NCBI RefSeq assembly: GCF_020360975.1
Contig: NW_025408670.1
Span: 2,232,001-2,296,000 of the forward strand
Direction: 5' to 3'
DNA from: Hirsutella rhossiliensis
Lineage: Eukaryota; Ascomycota; Sordariomycetes; Hypocreales; Ophiocordycipitaceae
Length of the DNA: 64,000 bases
This document shows, one piece after another, positions 49,857-60,251 of this stretch. The notes under the pieces are model-generated. The model was not told the DNA's origin, searched no databases, and saw only the letters and a list, made by a program, of their open reading frames with translations. A program made the position numbers and the translations under genes. Every line of letters begins with the position of its first letter. The first letter of the stretch is position 1.

Positions 49857-50904
49857 TATATACCTCTTTTATTAATAGAGGTTATATATCTCTTATAAAT
49901 TAGTTTTTTCTCCTTTACCCTTAAGGGTAAAGCTTACTTCTTTAATTCCTTAATTTTCTCTCTTAGGCTATTATATATTAAGGTTATCCCTTAAAGCCTT
50001 TTATTAATCGTTTTCTTAATTAATTCTTTAAGTATAATTAAGGCTTTTTACTAGACCTTATAGCGATTAAATTATAGCTAGAACCTTTTCTTAAAGTTAT
50101 AAAAGGAGTCTTTTATATCTTAGTATCGTTCGTTATATCCTATTTATTTAATAAGGAATATAGCCTTAGTTTTATCTTCTTATTAAAAAGGTCTCCTTTT
50201 AAGGTTAATAATAAATTACTCTTAGTTTAGCATTTAAGGCTATTTAAGCTCTTTTATACTATCTAGGTTAGTATATTCCTAAATCTTATAAGTCTAGGCC
50301 TATAAGTTAATCCCCTTAATTTATAAGGTCTAATCGAGGCTTTCTCTTAGTCTTATAATATAATTATCCCCTTTTACTTCCTTTAATATTATCTTAAGAA
50401 AATTATAAGTTTTAGCTTAATAAGGAATATCCTTTTTTAAGGGTTATATAATTCGTATAATTTATATATTTTTAGTAGTACCCCTTAGTATAGCAAGGTT
50501 CCTTACCTTAATACTACGATTTAAGCGTTATAATAGCGTTAATAGCTCGTAAATAGCTTTAAAGGTAATATTAGTAGGTAAAAGATAATCTAGCTATATA
50601 AGCTAGGCTTATAACTCTTAAGTAGCGGCTTAAGAGTATAGTAAAAGAAATAAGGGTATAAAAAGGTAAATTTAGTAATATATATCTTAGTCTATCTATT
50701 AAGATAAGGGAGGGGCTTATATAGGTATAGTAACTATATATAGCTAGCTAAAAGAAGGTATTAAGATATTCTTATACCTAAGTTAGGCCTATATAATATC
50801 CTTAGGCTAAGGGAGTTATATTAGTTAAGTAAGCTTCTTTATTTATAACTATTAAGTCTATTAAGTATAACTATAGCCTCTTATACTTACTCTCCTTAAT
50901 AGTT
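49857..50904. other. Unassigned RIP-mutated sequence
   Basis: AT-rich with no family-specific frame. It does not match the leader or gag of CopB-1, although it lies between a CopB LTR fragment and a CopB 3' fragment. It may be another truncated element. Confidence 0.4.
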
Positions 50905-51331
50905 ATACTAGGAGGTCTAAAAGGGACTTATTTCTATCTATTAAGTACTAACGGTATTAATAAAAGTAAACGGTCTTATAAAGCCCTTACTAACGTAGAA
51001 GCTAGCTATTTTTTATATTAAATTAAGGTAAAAGATATCTATAAGAAGCTATCCTTAAAAGCCCGCCTTAAGAGTTTATAAGAGGAGCTAATAGCCTATA
51101 TACGAAGGTAACGTCTATAGCTAAAGAAAAGGAAGAGGTCTTCCCTTTAAAGGGCCCCTTATTTTAATTAGGTTTCTCCCTTTTAAAAAGGCCCCCTTTC
51201 TTATAAGACTTTCCCCTCTTTAGGCCCTTATTCCTTAAGTAGGTCTAAAAGAGCCTAGGGACCTAAAAGGGCCCTTATTTTCCTTAAATAAAGGGATAAG
51301 TATAGAGCTTAAAACCTCTTTATACGCTTAC

Positions 51332-51517
51332 TATTACGGAGTAGGCAGAGGCGTGCGCGTAGGTACCGTCTATAGGATAATATTAATAAGCTATATAGAG
51401 CTCTCCTATATACGGCTAGCCTATATATATACGTATAGGATCCGGCCCTCCGTACGTAACTATATAGCTTAGGCCGTAGCCTAAGCCTATAACCTATAAT
51501 AGTTAAAGACTCTTATA
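51332..51517 (-). repeat. GypG 3' LTR
   Basis: 186 bp. Compared with the other LTR all differences I see are C-to-T or G-to-A in this copy, for example TATTACGG for TATCACGG and GGATAAT for GGATGAT. This left copy took more RIP hits. Confidence 0.95.
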
Positions 51518-51814
51518 TAATACCCTCCCTCGAGCATAGCGCGGCGTTGCCTTATTAACGGCTTCTATACTATAGGGCCCGTGCCGCTAGCTCTACCCTA
51601 CCCTTTTCCGTTAATTGTGCTAGCCCTACTAGCCCTATTATCCCCGCGCCTATTAGCCCGGGTAGCCGGAACCGGGCTCTATACTTATCGGCCTACTAGC
51701 CGTTTAAATAAGGGCGTAACCTATTATATACGCCCCTAGGTAGCCGGCGGCCGGCCCGGACCTACGTAAGCCTTAGGTTGCCCGTCCCCTTAGCCTTAGG
51801 CAGCCTCCTCTACC

Positions 51815-51905
51815 TAGGGGTATATAAGGCGGCATCCCCCCCTTCCTCCTTCCTTTCTTTCTTCTCCTTCTTTAACCGTAGTAGTAGTAGTAATAGGTAA
51901 GTTCC
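51815..51905 (+). promoter_or_regulatory. Putative promoter and leader of the GypG antisense gene
   Basis: On the plus strand GGGGTATATAAGGCGGC at about 51,817-51,833 is a strong TATA box. It is followed by a pyrimidine-rich tract (about 51,837-51,874) typical of fungal transcription start regions. A splice-donor-like AGGTAAGT lies at 51,895-51,902. A TACTAAC branch-like site (52,060-52,066) and TAG (52,075-52,077) could complete an intron of about 180 bp. The direction is opposite to pol. Confidence 0.55.
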
Positions 51906-52740
51906 GCTCTACCTAGGGCGTTAGTTTATTCCTAGCTATATAGGCCGTTTTATTAACGTATACTTATAGTAATAGCTATAATAGTAATAATAGCCCTAAT
52001 AATAATAACTTTAACTAGTAAGTTCTCTGCCCTATAGAGCGGGAGGCCGTAATCTATAATACTAACTTCCGCGATAGATATATCTACCTCCCCCTCCCCC
52101 GCTTCCTCCTTCTTAGAGCGTACGGAGTCGTTCGTCGACGCCGTGCTAGGCACGGCCGACGACGGCTCCGCCGCTGCCGTTGCTCCTGCCCGCGCCCCCG
52201 CGACCGCGCCTACCGCCGCCGCCTCTGCCTCTACTACGCTAGCCGCCTTTACGTTGCCCTTCCGGGTAACGACGCTATCCCCGCCGCCGGCCGTGACGCC
52301 CGGCCCCTCTGCCCCTGCCTCCGCCACTACTACCCCCGTAAGTCCGCTACCTAGCGAGCATAGTAGCTATTTTCCGCTAACTTCTTAAAGCATAAACGCT
52401 AAGTATAGGCCGGAGCCGCCCGCGCGGCCCCCTATATACGGTGCGCGTCGTAGGAGCTCCCCTACGCCGACTAAGTCGGGCGCCGCCGTAGCGGCAGTTA
52501 TTACTAGTACGCGCGTGCCGGCCGCGCCTATGGGCGGCGCCTCCCGTCCTGCTCGCTGCGGCGTCGGCTAGAAGGCCCCCCCCGCCCCTAGAGCCCCCGG
52601 AGCCGCCGCTACCGCTAACTAGCTCGCGGGCCTAGAGGGCCGCCTAAGCGCCCTAGAGAGCGCCGCCGCCGCTAATAAGGTAGAGGAGGACGATAAGGAT
52701 AAGGATAAGAACGACGATAAGGACGAGGAGTAGGTTTAGG
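51897..52740 (+). pseudogene. GypG antisense ORF, Pro/Ala/Ser/Thr-rich protein with acidic tail
   Basis: A plus-strand frame, codons starting at multiples of 3, runs from about 52,050 to about 52,735, with TAA/TAG only where Gln or Trp codons would have been. An N-terminal Ser/Pro part (about 52,083-52,112) is followed by a short helical segment and long Ala/Pro/Thr-rich low-complexity sequence. Then comes a leucine-patterned helix (LEGRLSALES, about 52,631-52,660) and an Asp/Lys-rich tail (about 52,685-52,733). It converges tail-to-tail with pol, which ends near 52,870. Part of it survives as an open frame (52,143-52,388). A minus-strand frame also overlaps (51,953-52,327), but it is less coherent and lacks a promoter. 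Function unknown. Confidence 0.55.
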
Positions 52741-52799
52741 TAGTCTAGGGGCTCTACCCTAAAATAAACGCTATTTTTATCTCCGCTTATATAATTACG

Positions 52800-55700
52800 C
52801 TCGCGTTATCGTAACTACTTACTCCGCTTTACCTACTTCGTAGTCCTAGCCCGGGCTACTATCGGTAGTCCGCTAGTCCGTCGTTCTTATCTACCGTTCT
52901 AAATAAGGCTTTAAACTTATCGAGGGCTATAGTTCCTATAAACTTACGTATAGGTTCCTACGTAGGGTTAAGATACCCGCGCTACTTAACGAGGACCTCT
53001 TAGCGTTTCCCCTTACTAACCTTTTTCTAGCGCGTAGCCTATATCTCTTTAACCTCGAACTTATCCTTTCCCTCTACCTTAATTATAAGCAGTTAAGCGT
53101 CCGCTACTTCTTATCCGGGTAGTAGGTTAGAGGAGGCTTTATAAAGGAGGTCTACGTTAATCTTATTATAGACCCTTATTAGGAGACTATCGAGCTCTAT
53201 AACTTATAGGCTAATAACCCTTTATACTATAAACTTTACGTATAGCTAGTTAAGCTTCTTCTTTAGTCGTGCCGACCTATAGTTATAGAGGTCTAGCTAT
53301 ACCTTATCTCCTACTACGAACCTATCTACTAGGGCCCTAGTCTTATTAGCGTGCCGCTCTTAATCTTACGCCGCGGCGGCTATCGCGGATTAGTAATAAT
53401 CCGTGGTCTCCTATAGCTTTTATATAAACGCGGAGGCGCGGCCCTTTAGTAACGAATTACTATACTACTCCGCTACTATATCTACGGTAAAGGGAACTAG
53501 TAAGGGTAGTTTAAAGCTATACGTTATAAAGAAAAGGGCTATCTTAATAAAGGTATATAGTTTACTATTTAATGTAAGTTAGGCTATAGGGAGCTACCGG
53601 TCTTAGTCTACTTAGTTACGGGCTACGATAGCCCGTAGGTAAGCCTACGCCTCTTAGTTAACCCTCTTAGGCCCTCCGTCGGTTTATAGGTAATATACTA
53701 TACTAAGTAGCTATATAATCTAAAGTAGCTAGTATAGGTACTACTAAAAGCGGCTAGTTTAATTCGATCCCTTATCGCTTATAATAAAGGCTAGCTAGCT
53801 ATATAAGCGGGCCTAGTACTATAGGAAGCGCTCTACGTAGGACTCTATATCTATAAACGGCATCGGCTCTAATACTATAAACTTACTAAGTCGGTCCTTA
53901 ATTACCTATATATAGTAGTTACCGCCCTCTATAAGTAAGAGGTCCGTTATAAAGTCTATCTATATATATATATAGAACCGGTCGGGTACTAGAAGCTACT
54001 TAAGTAGCCCCTTAAGCTATACCCTTTAGATCTTCGTACGGCCGTAAATATCGTAGTTATAAAGGAAGCAATAAATATAGTACTATAGGAGGGGCTAGTA
54101 AAAGTCCCTCGTAAGGCCTACTACTATGCCCTATCTACCTAGGTAACCTACGACGCTAGAGTTATAGATAAGTTAGACTAGCCTCCTTTAAAGCTTATTC
54201 CGTTTATCTAGCTCCAGCGGTCCCTCCTTCTCCTTAGCTTCTATAGTATACGGTGCGCCCGGTACCTATAGTCTCCCCCGCTAGCGTAGATGCCCCTATA
54301 AGTCGATATAGTAATCGGCTACCTATACCTTTAGCTTTAGCTTCGGATCTAGGCGTCGAGCGCTAGACTTAACGGCGCGGCGCACGCCCTTATAGGTATA
54401 GTCTAGAGCCGCTATCCTATCCTATAAGCGTTAAAGGGCCTTATCTTAGAATACTCTTACCGCGCGCGCCCCTAGGCCGGTCTATCCCTCCTCGCTAGAC
54501 TAAGGTAAGGGCGTAAGGGGAAGCTTATTCGCTAGTACCACGTCTTCCTCTACTAGGGAAGCTCCTATATAAGTCTATAGTGCTTCCTATAAGATAAGCT
54601 ATAGGTCCTAGGCCTCGATATCCGCTCCCGTCGGCCGGTCTTAATCCCTCTAAGAAAGCGCGTCTAGGACCGCGGAGTCCTACCTAGGGCAGTACTTAAT
54701 TAAGAAGTTAAAGTATAAGAGATACTCCGCTTAGCGGGCTTACCGCTCTAAGAGGTGCTAGCGAGTTATAAAGTACTCGAGGTTCCTATAGTCTATAAGA
54801 ACCTCGAAGCTCTTATAGCTCTAGAGCTCCGCTTACTATTACTTAAGGTAGCTAATAATCGCTAGTATCTCCTTATCGTAAATAGCGTAATTCCGCTTTA
54901 CTAGGGTTAGCTTATAGGAGTAGAACGCTACTAGTTACTTCCGCCCGTCTACCTCCTAAGAGAGCGTTCCTCTAAGTGCCTAGCCGCTATAGTCCGCTTT
55001 AACTAACGTAGACTAGTCGAAGTCCTACTAGAGTAGTACCGGGGCTTAAGAGAATAGGTCCTTAAGCGTACGGAACGCTCCTTCCTATATAGGCCCCTAG
55101 TAAAAGGCGGTTCGCTTCCTAGTAATCTCGTTTAAGGGTATTATAATATAGGAGAAGCCCTTAATAAATATCTTATAATAGTTCGCGAACCTAAGGAAGC
55201 TCTATACGCCTATCTATATAGTTAGGGCAGCCTAGTCCTAAATCGCCTAGATCTTTATAGGGTCTACTTATATACCTACGCCTATATAGATAATAAAGCC
55301 TAGGTACTTAACCCTCTTAACCCCGAATTTATACTTATCCAAGTTAAGGTAGAGCCTATAAAGTTAGAGGCGCTCTAGGACCCTCTATACTTTCTATATA
55401 TAGTCCTTATAGGAGCCGCTTATATAGATAAGGATATTATCTATATATATAGAGGCGAACTTATCGAGGAAGTCCTAAAGCACGTTATTAATATAATACT
55501 AAAAGGTAGCGGGCGCTCTTAAGAGGCCGAAGGGCGTTATAAGCTACTTAAATAAGCCGTAGCGTATATAGAACGCTGTCTTTTACTCGTTACCCTCTAA
55601 GATCTATACCTTATAAAACGCCTATTTTATATCTAGCTTTATAAACTACTTTGCCTTCGAAAGGTTATAGAGCGTATTTAAGATTAGGGGTAAGGGGTAG

Positions 55701-57850
55701 CGGTCTAGCCTCGTAATTACGTTTAGGGCCCTATAGTCGTAATAGAACTATATCCTACCCCTTAGTTTACGCACGAATAGGACCAGCGCTCTTACTTTAA
55801 AGCTACTTACTTAAATAAAACCCTTATCTAAGAGGTCCCTTAGCGTTTTCTTTAGCACTAGTAGCTCCGCGTATAATATACTATATAGCGGTCCGAATAG
55901 TATAGGCAGTTCCTGCCCCTTTTTATCGGTACGGAGTACGATCCTATAGTCTACCCCTAGCTTATATAGGTTAAGCTTATCCGCTTCCTAGGACTTAAAT
56001 AGCGGTAGGAGGTCGTAAAAGCGCTCCGGTATCTATTACCGTAGCTTAGAGGGCGACTTTAGCTTCTTTATCCGGAGGGCCTTATCGATATCTACTAGGC
56101 TAACTACGTAGACCGCTACGTTAGCCGCTACCCGGCCTTGCCCCCGCTCTACCTATCGCACGGTTCCTATAAAGATAGAGGTAAGGACTTCTTATGCCGA
56201 GTATAAAGCTCGCACGCCTAGTCCTACGCTTATAGAACCGTCGTCGTAGTAGACCTACTATTACGTAGGCCTAAACTATAGCTTCCTCTAGTATAGAACT
56301 AAGTATAACTTTATATATAATAACTAAGGTTTCCCGAGGATTAAGGGAAACTCTAGTTAGGGGATTATATAGGCTACGATAAGCTTATAGTAACCGTCGA
56401 CCTCTATAGCTAGCTATATAATGCCCTTAATTATTATACCCTCTATCGCGCTTAAGGCGCCCTTTACTCGCCTTAGGGCGATCCTTTCTACCGGCACTTA
56501 TATCTCTTACGTAAGCGCCTTATTAACTATAGTATAGTACTAGCAGCCCTCGTCTATAAGGGCGGCAACGGGTAAGGAGTTATTAATTATAACCTATATT
56601 AAAGTAGGCTCCTCTTTTATATAGGCAGATAATTCTTCCTTCTCCTTTACTAGTGCTAGTAATTAGGGCTCTAAAGCCTATCTTTACTCCGGAGCTACTC
56701 TTTTTCCTCTAGGCCTAGGGGGGCGGAGTCCTCCTTATCGTTTAAGGCGAGGAGCGGTTCTATCTTCGCTACTTAAACCGCTATAGGCCGCTTAGCTAAA
56801 AGGAAGGGGCATTTTAATATAAAGTACGTAGATACTCCGTAACGTAAGCAGCGGCCGTTAGCCTTCCTCTTCCCGATTTCCTCGCTCGTTACCTACTTCG
56901 CCCGCTACTTAGAGTACGGGGCGGTATAGGGGGTAGTCGACGGCGTCTTCTTACCGCGTCTAGCCCGGTCCGTGCGGGTAGCCGATATTAGGGTATCCCT
57001 ATCTATATCGATAGCCGGTTATTTATCTTATAGAGGGGCGGTGATCCCGTCGCCGCTATACGGCGTACGCTTACGGAGCTTTTAAAAACACGGCGTCTAC
57101 TCGTAGCCCTAAGCTACCTTTATTAACCGGCTTATATACTCGCCGTAGTTAGTAGGTATAATTATAGGGATAAGTAGCTCTTATAGGGCCGGCGTAATTA
57201 AATTCTATAGCTATATAAGCTTCGCGCTATCTTCCTATACCGTAGTCCCCGCTACTTATAAGAGCGTCTCTTTGAAATTAGGAAGGAATTCGCTAAAGGT
57301 TTATCCGTCTCTCTACTTAAGGGTCTATAGCCTATCTTACGCCTTCTCCCGCTCCTATACGTTGCCGAACGTATATATAAGGTATTAAAAGAAGTCTTAT
57401 AGGTCGCGTCTACCCCTAGGGCCGCCCTTATCCTAGAATCCGGAGATCCGCCGTATCTAGGGCTCCGGCAGCGTATAGAGGAGCGAATACCACGCTATAT
57501 CGCGATAGCTATTTAGGCCCTATTTCTCGTTAGTTATAAACTTCGTTTATAGCCGGCTAAGGAAGAAGTAAAAGGACTCCGGCTTACCGTCCTAAGTCGG
57601 CTAAGGGAGCGGCTTCCTTATCGGTGGTATCGCCGCCGTAACCGGCGTTACGGAGGTCGTAGGGGTTAAAGCTGGTCTCGTAGACGGCTCCCCTAGTGCA
57701 GCGAGAACCTCGTCCTTCTCGCTAGCCGTCGCGCTTCTAATCGCTTCTAGGATAGCTACGATACTTCCTATCCGTCTAGGGAGGGGCGGAGTGCTTCCTC
57801 GAGGGGGAGGCGCCCTCTCTAGAGAGATATCTATTAGATCTATTAATTAA
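52800..57850 (-). pseudogene. GypG gag-pol polyprotein (mutated)
   Basis: Read on the minus strand: gag about 57,830-57,000 (segments such as DGKPESFYFFLSRL, about 57,590-57,545), protease in between, reverse transcriptase about 56,000-55,300 with the box at 55,436-55,447 now Tyr-Ile-Asp-Asn, and RNase H about 55,000-54,680 (NYAIYDKEILAII, about 54,900-54,860). Integrase spans about 54,500-53,400 and includes a SDKGSNQTSRF-type strand near 53,780. The chromodomain is about 53,000-52,870 (EVLVKQRGYLNPTQEP). Frames are continuous except for RIP-type stops. Relatives copy through RNA and insert in heterochromatin through the chromodomain. Confidence 0.88.
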
Positions 57851-57860
57851 TAGCTTATAC

Positions 57861-58046
57861 TATCACGGAGTAGGCAGAGGCGTGCGCGTAGGTGCCGTCC
57901 GTAGGATGATATTAATAAGCTATATAGAGCTCTCCTATGCGCGGCTGGCCCGTATATATATATGCGGGATCCGGCCCTCCGTACGTAACTATACGGCTTA
58001 GGCCGTAGCCTAAGCCTATAACCTATAATAGTTAAAGACTCTTATA
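57861..58046 (-). repeat. GypG 5' LTR
   Basis: 186 bp direct repeat of 51,332-51,517, less mutated than that copy. Confidence 0.95.
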
Positions 58047-58114
58047 CTTACTAGCCTAAAGCTATATTAGCTATGCCCTTACTATAAGGGTAGGCTATAG
58101 CTAAAGGGGTATAT

Positions 58115-58592
58115 TATAAAGTATAGCTTAATATCGTAGTTCTTAGAGATATCCCTTAGTAAGAGGGACTAAGGAAGCTTTAAAAAAAATCGGTTTAAAT
58201 AAAGGAGCTAAAAAGAAGTATAGAGAGGAGGGTAGGGGTATAAGGGGAATTAAAAGTAGTAATAGCTTCTTATAAAGGTAGCGAGAGATAAGACTAATAT
58301 ATTAGCAACGGCTAGAAAGGAGGAAAAAAACTAGTAAAAAGCTCGGTAGTTAAAAGGATATTAATAGCTTCTTTAAGTAGGATCTTCTTTATTAATTAAA
58401 ATACTAGATAGGTATAAAGAGGGGCGTTAGATAAAGGAAAGAAAGATAATTAAGGTAATATAATAATTACTCCCCTACTATAATTACTGCCCTTATAAGA
58501 ATTAAATATCTTTACCTTACCTATCTAACCCCTTACTTTTAATTTTACCTTTATATATTTTATATATACTTTTTATATCTCTCTTTATAAGA
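58115..58592 (+). repeat. CopB-2 3' LTR
   Basis: 478 bp complete LTR in plus orientation, from TATAAAGTATAG to CTCTCTTTATAAGA. TATAT follows at 58,593-58,597, but the left partner of the duplication cannot be identified because the copy is truncated. Confidence 0.9.
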
Positions 58593-59156
58593 TATATAAG
58601 CCTTAAGGTAGAGTAAAAACTAATTAATTACCTATATATAAATAGCTTTACTTTTATATATATATATATAAGAATCTTACTTAGAACAATATATAAATAA
58701 AGTAATATAGTAATTTAATAGGTTTAGGTTTTAGTATAAGTAATACTATTTACCCTAGAGTAAGCATAACCCGCTAAAGTAAAAGTACTTAGATATTACT
58801 AGCTAGTACTTTATATTAGCTATCTCTTATCCTTAGAAATTTCTAGAGAGCTCTAACTTCGGAAACGCGTACTTAAGCGCCCGAGCTAGTAAGGGAGGGG
58901 TCCCCCTTAGGGAGGGGCCCTACTATAGCGGTTTATCCCCCGCGTAAGGTAAGCGCGACGTATAAGACGAGACTTAAAAATACTTAAGATATCGCAATAA
59001 TAACTAAGATATATATTATCTAATTAAAAAAGAGGATTTCTAGAAAATCCGGGCCGAATAGAGATTTGCTCCGGGGCAAATAGTAATACTCTTTAGCATA
59101 CTTTGCGGACCTTAGCTAATATGCCACCGTACGGGTGTGCCCTGTTTAACCAGGGG
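58593..59156. other. Transition from RIP block to ordinary sequence
   Basis: Up to about 59,040 the sequence is still CA/TG poor, including a TA run near 58,658-58,670 and a G/C-rich patch at about 58,890-58,940 (GGGAGGGGTCCCCCTTAGGGAGGGG). From about 59,090 CA and TG appear at normal frequency. No gene seen. Confidence 0.6.
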
Positions 59157-59232
59157 TGCCTCTAGCCGGCTTCGAACCGACCCCTCTGCGGTGCAGAGGC
59201 TCTAGGCGTGTCACCTCTACGCCATGGAGGCA
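59157..59232 (-). tRNA. tRNA-like gene or tRNA-derived pseudogene
   Basis: On the minus strand a 76-nt unit has acceptor ends TGCCTC/GAGGCA, a D arm GGCG...CGCC with a good A box (TGGCGTAGAGG), and a TpsiC arm GTCGG-TTCGAAC-CCGGC with a perfect B box. The anticodon arm is abnormal: the only stem is CCTCTGC/GCAGAGG around ACC. The uridine expected at position 33 is missing and no standard anticodon can be assigned. There is also no T-run terminator after it. It is therefore likely a degenerate tRNA gene or the head of a tRNA-derived SINE. Confidence 0.45.
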
Positions 59233-59235
59233 AAA

Positions 59236-59380
59236 ACGTGTCTCTTCTTTTCGTGTTTCTCCTTCTTCGTGTTCATTCCTTCTTTCTTTTTTTGTGTTTT
59301 ATGTGTCCTTCTTCCCCTTCTCTCCCTCTCTCTCTCCCTTTCTCTCTTTTTCGCTTCTCTCTGCTCTCCTTTGTCGCGGT
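59236..59380. repeat. Pyrimidine-rich tract
   Basis: About 145 bases of mostly C and T on the plus strand (TCTCTTCTTTT, CTTCTTTCTTTTT, CTCTCCCTCTCTCTC). It separates the tRNA-like unit from the cysteine-rich reading frame. On the plus strand it resembles a fungal promoter tract, but no gene starts to its right on that strand. Confidence 0.7.
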
Positions 59381-59395
59381 CTTTAACCCCCGGGG

Positions 59396-59758
59396 TTAAG
59401 TCTGACCGTAAGGGCCCGGGACTTGTGGACAGCAGGGAAGACAGACCTTAGGTTTCTTCCTAGAGCAACAAGGGGCAGACATAAAACCCCTTTGTGGTGT
59501 TTCACACCTGGAATGCTGACGCCCCAGGGGATCCCGCCAGATGCAGCTAGGGTTAGCTCCTGGGTCAGCAAGCCATGACCACCAGTCGTTCGTGTGAGCC
59601 ACTGTGACGCTGACTTTCCCACCAACGCCACTGTGGTTCTTGCATTTTACCGGTCTCAACACCCCGACCATATCGTAGCGTCCAGGGCATGGCGCACCCG
59701 TCGGGCACACAACACTAGCGCTGCCGATGGCGAGCATCGAAAACCAGACTAGAAGCAT
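59396..59758 (-). CDS. Candidate small cysteine-rich secreted protein
   Basis: A 120-codon frame read from the ATG at 59,756-59,758 to TAA at 59,396-59,398. The frame can be extended 7 codons upstream only to a GTG. The first 14 residues (MLLVWFSMLAIGSA) look like a signal peptide core ending in a Gly-Ser-Ala cleavage site. The mature part has ten cysteines (residues 18, 24, 39, 72, 85, 97, 98, 106, 109, 110) with CC pairs near the end. This size and pattern fit secreted effectors of plant- or insect-associated ascomycetes, but no family is recognised. An intron or a different 3' exon cannot be excluded. The base composition is normal, unlike the RIP block 350 bp away. Confidence 0.42.
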   Translation of the reverse strand: MLLVWFSMLAIGSASVVCPTGAPCPGRYDMVGVLRPVKCKNHSGVGGKVSVTVAHTNDWWSWLADPGANPSCIWRDPLGRQHSRCETPQRGFMSAPCCSRKKPKVCLPCCPQVPGPYGQT

Positions 59759-59779
59759 AGTAAGGGCCGGCCTATTCAC

Positions 59780-60250
59780 CTAATATTACTAGGGCCAGTC
59801 ACACGTTGGCTAATAGAACCTTGGACCAAGTCTTGATGGTCAACTAAAATAGTGAAAGACGTGGACGAGTGGTTATGTTCGTTCGGTTTTTAGACGAAGC
59901 ATATATTAGGCGGCAGATCACGGGATTCGGCAGATCGCCGGAGAATCCTTTCTGGTCTGTGGTCGCTGGTTTAGGCTAAAAAGGAAGCTGACGAAATCGC
60001 TAGTTATACTTATCGCGTTTCGAGTCGATTAGTCCGATTCCTAAGGGTTCTTTACTATCCTTAGAGGAAAGAAAATATAGTTTATAATAGCTTTAAGGCC
60101 TTAGTAGAGATATCTATTATCTATAAAGAAAATAAGGTAGTAAGTAGCTTAACGTTCTATAAGAGCGAACGTCTCCTTACCTTATATATATAGATAATTA
60201 TAGTAAAATAGAGTAATCTTTCCTAGATACCTTAAGAACTATAATAACCC
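59780..60250. other. Intergenic sequence, partly RIP-like
   Basis: About 59,780-60,000 is ordinary sequence upstream of the cysteine-rich gene. About 60,020-60,250 is again poor in CA and TG, resembling leaked RIP or a small repeat relic. No gene seen. Confidence 0.6.
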
Positions 60251-60251
60251 T

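Larger units (their letters stand above)
51327..58051 (-). mobile_element. GypG, full-length Ty3/Gypsy chromovirus nested in CopB-2
   Basis: The element proper is 51,332-58,046 (6,715 bp). Two direct repeats of exactly 186 bp lie at 51,332-51,517 and 57,861-58,046. They start TATTACGG or TATCACGG and end CTCTTATA, that is TGTCACGG...CTCTTACA before RIP. The duplication CTTAC is at 51,327-51,331 and 58,047-58,051. Pol lies on the minus strand, ending in a chromodomain. A separate plus-strand gene lies between pol and the 3' LTR. It is GC-rich and the least degraded LTR retrotransposon here. Confidence 0.96.
50905..58592 (+). mobile_element. CopB-2, 5'-truncated Copia copy interrupted by GypG
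   Basis: From about 50,905 to 51,331 the sequence matches the RNase H end and 3' untranslated part of CopB-1 (31,290-31,760) in reverse complement. It resumes at 58,052 and runs through a polypurine-like CTAAAGGGG tract into a complete LTR at 58,115-58,592. The matching CopB-1 site (31,343-31,347) is uninterrupted, which shows GypG jumped into this copy. Gag, integrase and reverse transcriptase are missing, so the copy was truncated at its 5' side. Confidence 0.85.
1..59050. other. RIP-mutated AT-rich heterochromatin-like block
   Basis: CA and TG dinucleotides are nearly missing across this whole stretch; the first CA is at 929-930. TA is in great excess and CG is retained, so the loss is specific to CpA/TpG. 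That is the known signature of repeat-induced point mutation, which acts on duplicated DNA in the sexual cycle of Pezizomycotina. Every recognisable coding region inside is a transposon frame riddled with TAA/TAG at former CAA, CAG or TGG codons. GC-richer islands (about 28,700-29,900, 35,550-35,800, 51,350-57,900) show the same CA/TG loss and are simply elements that started GC-rich. Confidence 0.95.

Noticed and set aside
51953..52327. Minus-strand 124-codon frame in GypG
   Set aside because: Overlaps the plus-strand frame; its C-terminal part is an Ile-rich AT translation and it has no upstream promoter. It is kept only as an alternative strand for that region.
1..59050. Mitochondrial or organelle-like AT-rich DNA
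   Set aside because: The AT bias comes from specific loss of CA/TG with CG retained, and the content is nuclear LTR, LINE and Copia elements.
59156..59451. Three overlapping plus-strand frames (76, 63 and 75 codons) with Ser/Phe/Leu-rich products
   Set aside because: They are translations of the pyrimidine-rich tract and the tRNA-like unit; the composition comes from CT repeats, not from a protein.
59383..59631. Minus-strand 82-codon frame overlapping the cysteine-rich gene
   Set aside because: It overlaps in another phase, lacks a signal peptide or cysteine pattern, and is probably a shadow, unless an intron joins the frames.
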